From: Saxidomus purpurata
Lineage: Eukaryota; Mollusca; Bivalvia; Venerida; Veneridae
Direction: 5' to 3'
Length of the DNA: 64,000 nt
NCBI GenBank assembly: GCA_022818135.1
Contig: JAFMSR010000005.1
Location: 35,721,959 to 35,785,958 of the forward strand
Shown here: one piece after another, positions 60,782 to 64,000 of the stretch
How positions within the stretch are numbered: position 1 is the stretch's first letter
Layout of the letters: each line of letters starts with the position of its first letter
Notes under the pieces: model-generated
What the model was told of the DNA's origin: nothing
The model's database searches: none
What the model saw: only the letters and a program-made list of their open reading frames with translations
Program-made: the position numbers and the translations under genes

Positions 60782-60833
60782 TTAGAATACCTTCACCTTG
60801 TTTTCCTTTAAAAAGGCTAAGAAAATTCAGGAT

Positions 60834-60907
60834 TGACGTCATACAATGTTTTGATTCCGGGAGACAAAACAATGAATGAAAACGTTGACGTCATCACACT
60901 GACGTCA
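60834..60907. promoter_or_regulatory. cluster of three palindromic CREs
   Basis: Full TGACGTCA sites at 60834-60841, 60886-60893 and 60900-60907, with a TGACGTCT at about 60989. This octamer is the consensus for CREB/ATF factors. Three in 74 bp is far above chance in AT-rich DNA. No downstream transcript is identified. Confidence 0.45.
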
Positions 60908-61220
60908 TTACTCCACGTTAAAACGTTGTACAGTTCAAATTAACGGTACGCATTTATATCGATTTGCTGCTTTGTTAGGTTCCGAATCTGACGTCTTCTG
61001 CATAATGTCAGTCAGGTATTTCTTTTTATATTTTATGTATTAGATGATTAAACTAAAATAAGTTTGTATAATATAGTTATAATTGATATCTTGAATGGTT
61101 GCCCGAATAGGGGAGTGAATTCCAACAGCTACTATTTATGCTGTTTTACACATTACCGCCGAACTGAAAAAGGTCCGTAGTAGTTACGATAGTTTTCAAA
61201 AAATCGGCTTCTAAGAATCG

Positions 61221-61388
61221 AAATAATCTATGTCTTGGAGTGCTTTATCGAAATTGAAGCATTTCCCGTCGGTAATGTGCCTGCGTAATAACTCACTCGG
61301 GCTTCGCCCTCGTGAATTATTCCGCCAGGCACATCACCTCCGGGGAATGCTTCAATTTCGATAAAGCACTCCAAGCGATAGATTATTT
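61221..61388. repeat. 168-bp near-perfect foldback
   Basis: Arms start AAATAATCTATG...TTGGAGTGCTTTATCG and return as CGATAAAGCACTCCAAGC and ATAGATTATTT. The centre is GGGC-TTC-GCCC at about 61299-61309. No coding. Either a foldback MITE or a structured-RNA source. Confidence 0.8.
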
Positions 61389-62482
61389 CTTAATTGTGCG
61401 TCTTAGTATTGTTTTACAGCTCATCTATTAAACTTAAAGCAACAACCTTTCCTTACATGAATCTGGAAGAATGACTTCCCTCAGCTTTGAATACACTTAT
61501 TCATGTATATAGACCAAAGTCGGATGAGTATTCACATGTATGCATCAATACATCTAACATAATTACGTATGTGAAACATCATCGTAAGCTTGTCAAAATA
61601 AAAGATTAAAGTCCACAACGGTCAGTTGCAATATTGTGAACACTGTTTTCATATCTTATATTAAGAATTCAAAGTGTTAAATGCAGCTTTTCCGTGGATA
61701 TAGTTTACTTGAATTAATTTGTTTTCAGTGCGACAAACGCTTCTGCAATAGAAGCATTTGAAGTGTTACTATGATTGAGGAGCTTTTGAAAACTGATCCA
61801 CATAGCATGTGAAAGACCTTTCAAATCAGATGTGTGATTAGCGAGTTCAAACACAAATAATAAAATGTAGGATATGAAACAAATATTCATTTCATTAAAA
61901 ACCCAAAGATAGTTTTTTGTGCTTAACACCGACCCGGGTCCCATGAGTCCCAGCAAACTCGATTCAGCCTGTGAACACGCAGTAAAAATCTCTAGCCATT
62001 CATTTCAATCTGAACAAAATATTAATGTTGTTTTAATTTCTTAGCTCTCGTCTTCCTGTTTTCCTGACAGATTGTCATTAAGTTAAAAATGCACGATTGG
62101 TTCTGTCATTCAGCACTGTCAAAGTATAAAAGAACATTGACGAGAATTGTATGTTATGATGAATTGTTTTTTTTTTTTTTTCCTCGTAGGATGTAGAGAA
62201 CTATTGGAACCGTGAGGGGTTTCCATGATTAAAATTTAGAAGTATATACATCAAGCTGAAAGCAGACTGAGGGTATCGAATAACATAAATGTATAAGTTT
62301 GTCGGCTACAGCATTCTGAAGCATTGTGGGATTTTTGCAACTGATGTTTCTTTAAACAACACTGTATGGATGTCATAACAGAAACTATTTTACATACTTC
62401 ACATTTTTCGAGCGTTGATTTCTTTACTTCATGATCTTTTAACTTTGTATCTTTGAAAATATTAAACCTAAAATGATTGATA
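61389..62482. other. unassigned sequence
   Basis: The frame 61714-61956 (minus) lacks recognisable motifs. A T-tract at 62168-62181 precedes unremarkable sequence. Confidence 0.35.
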
Positions 62483-62640
62483 GCGGGGCACCAGGGCGCA
62501 ATGGTAGCGTGATCGCCCTGGGATCGGATGTCCTTGGTTCGAGCACCATAAGTGTCATGGCGGTAGTGCCCTTAGCCAAGACACATATATTTCGACATTG
62601 CCCTCTCTGTCATAGCAATGAACTAACTTAATGATGAAAG
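62483..62640 (+). repeat. tRNA-derived SINE
   Basis: Head GCGGGGCACCAGGGCGCAAT, then GGTAGCGTG and box B GGTTCGAGCACC, followed by a central segment GTGCCCTTAGCCAAGACACA and TTTCGACATTGCCC that resembles the conserved core shared by several animal SINE superfamilies. The tail is degraded. Confidence 0.6.
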
Positions 62641-63030
62641 TACTTGAGTTGCAATCGAAAATAAATTACTATAAACGAAACGGATCATGCTAAATTGATA
62701 AAAATGGCCACGATAGACATATATCATTTGCAATATAGCATGTAAAGATTAGTGTGATAAAAAGTTTTTCGTATGTAAATTTGATAATAAATCAAAAAAG
62801 TTTCACAATTATATTGATATAACCTGCTCCACAGTAAGACCTCATCAAGTTGCGACTTCTTTTAAAGAGTTTGCTTTTAGGTAATTAAACGATTATTTGT
62901 AATAAATAGAGGATAATTGTTGGTTTCCGTGTAATATCAAGTTATAATACATATGTTACTTTAAATAGTAGCACGTTTGTATAGAGAAACATGTTTTATT
63001 CGTCCTCCCGAAGTATTATCAGCTTTTGAC
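62641..63030. other. unassigned sequence
   Basis: A fragment near 62916-62945 (AATTGTTGGTTTCCGTGTAA) is related to the ATTGTTGGTTTCG foldback family. Otherwise nothing recognised. Confidence 0.35.
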
Positions 63031-63039
63031 CTTGCACGC

Positions 63040-63155
63040 GCAGGGCTATAATCCCATAACTGCCCTAGGAAATCGCGCACGTGCAAACGTGACGTAATTT
63101 AACGGAAAAACATGGCTGAAGCTGAATGTAACTGCAACGTACACGGGAGTCTCTA
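63040..63155 (+). promoter_or_regulatory. candidate promoter and start codon
   Basis: In about 80 bp: TTGCACGCGCAGG, GCGCACGTGC (E-box/NRF1-like), TGACGTAA (CRE-like), then ATGGCTGAAGCTGAATGTAA at about 63111. The frame MAEAECNCNVHGSL stops after 14 codons, so a real exon would need to splice out earlier (a weak AAC|GTACAC is present). The GC-rich block stands out from its surroundings. Confidence 0.3.
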
Positions 63156-63639
63156 GCTAACAGAATAATTGATTTAGATGATAGAATATAGTCAGAAAGC
63201 GCGTTGTGATTCGCTATGTTACCAAGAAGCATATGACTTCATAAAAAGTAAGCTATAAATCCACAATGATAAAAACAAAGACTGACGTAAAAAAGATATT
63301 GTTGAATAAGAATGATATATTGTTTATATTTGAATTCTGTCTTCCAAGGTTTATGTTTCTGCTTTATATAGTGCCAAGTCTGATCGACCTACAATAGTCG
63401 AAAACAAACAGACATGAAATATTTTTTAATTTTAGCCAAGAACACATATCTTACTAGATGTTATACATGTATTTAAGTTGAATGAGCATGACCTTTATTG
63501 ATAACCCACTTTTGAGCCATGATTGGGACAAGTCAATTTAATTCTAGGGGGGAAAATGTCAAATGGGAAACACATATGTATTATACAGAAAAATAAATGG
63601 CTGATCCGCCATTAATTATTCTGTAATTCTTTTAACCGA

Positions 63640-63830
63640 GTGGGCACCAAAAGTAATATTTTAAAAAAAGTATCTAATAGAAAATGACTACATTGGTGTT
63701 CATGATTGAAATTTAAGTGATATTACATCGATACTAACACGTTTTCTGTTTATTTTATGGTTAAAACTCTACTTTTGATGAGTTTCTTCTTATGAAATAT
63801 CGAAAATCGCGGGAAACGTCATCAGAAAAA
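63640..63830. repeat. diverged relative of the ATTGTTGGTTTCG repeat and its flank
   Basis: Shares CCGAGTGGGCACC, TGTTTATTTTATGG and GAAATATCGAAAATCGC with the region around 12240-12420 and its right-arm partner. Confidence 0.5.
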
Positions 63831-63831
63831 A

Positions 63832-64000
63832 GAGGGCCATGATGGCCCTATATCGCTCATCTGACTACCATTTGCTATAATAAAAGGGGTCATGATTCTA
63901 ACGTAATTCGTAGAGGTCCATTACACAATGCTAAGTGACATTTCAAATATCTATTATCTGCCTGTTGGCCTTGTGTTGTTTTTTTTAAAGTTTTCCCTAG
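63832..64000 (-). mobile_element. HINE-like element, cut by the window end
   Basis: Starts AGAGGGCCATGATGGCCCTA followed by TATCGCTCATCTGAC, the conserved terminus in reverse orientation, and continues into a core-like unit (GTAGAGGTCCATTACACAAT). Confidence 0.65.

Overview
The window looks like AT-rich, intron/intergenic and repeat-dominated DNA of a mollusc, most likely a bivalve. No bacterial-style gene order is present. Long reading frames are rare and nearly all belong to decayed retroelements. Several repeat families have the look of bivalve interspersed repeats: elements ending in an AGCTCACC hairpin and a GAGGGCC/GGCCCTC hairpin with tandem cores, TTAA-flanked MITEs and tRNA-derived SINEs. 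The organism call rests on recalled family appearance, not on a search.

Three contigs are joined by two runs of exactly 500 N: contig A (1-10164), contig B (10665-36664, exactly 26,000 bases) and contig C (37165-64000). The dominant structure is a giant imperfect inverted repeat. Positions 10665-33621 (contig B) match the reverse complement of 39184-58976 (contig C) along their whole length, with about 5.5 kb between the arms. The arms differ by substitutions and by clean presence/absence insertions. Because one arm begins at the first base of a contig of round length between fixed-size gaps, the simplest reading is an unpurged alternative haplotype placed in inverted orientation. A real inverted segmental duplication remains possible. 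Either way the arms act as paired filled and empty sites that show how the mobile elements insert.

Contig A holds two copies of a 360-bp repeat (one split by a HINE-like element), a second HINE-like element, a Penelope-like retroelement fragment inserted in a tandem repeat, a TTAA MITE, and one candidate host coding exon (5562-5637, minus). The arms carry two decayed LINEs (E and F), a tRNA-like 72-mer, a 117-bp VNTR (five units against one), several MITEs and a conserved small cysteine-rich frame (15002-15226 minus / 56038-56259 plus). Contig C beyond 59 kb looks less repetitive and more gene-like. It has a candidate first coding exon (60125-60232, minus), a cluster of three TGACGTCA sites, a 168-bp perfect-looking foldback, a SINE and a promoter-like block near 63.1 kb.

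No complete host gene can be called. The most informative content is mobile-element biology: a TTAA-specific MITE family with a conserved internal hairpin, a Penelope-like element that repeatedly leaves very short 3' copies, and rolling-circle-like elements nested in both other families.
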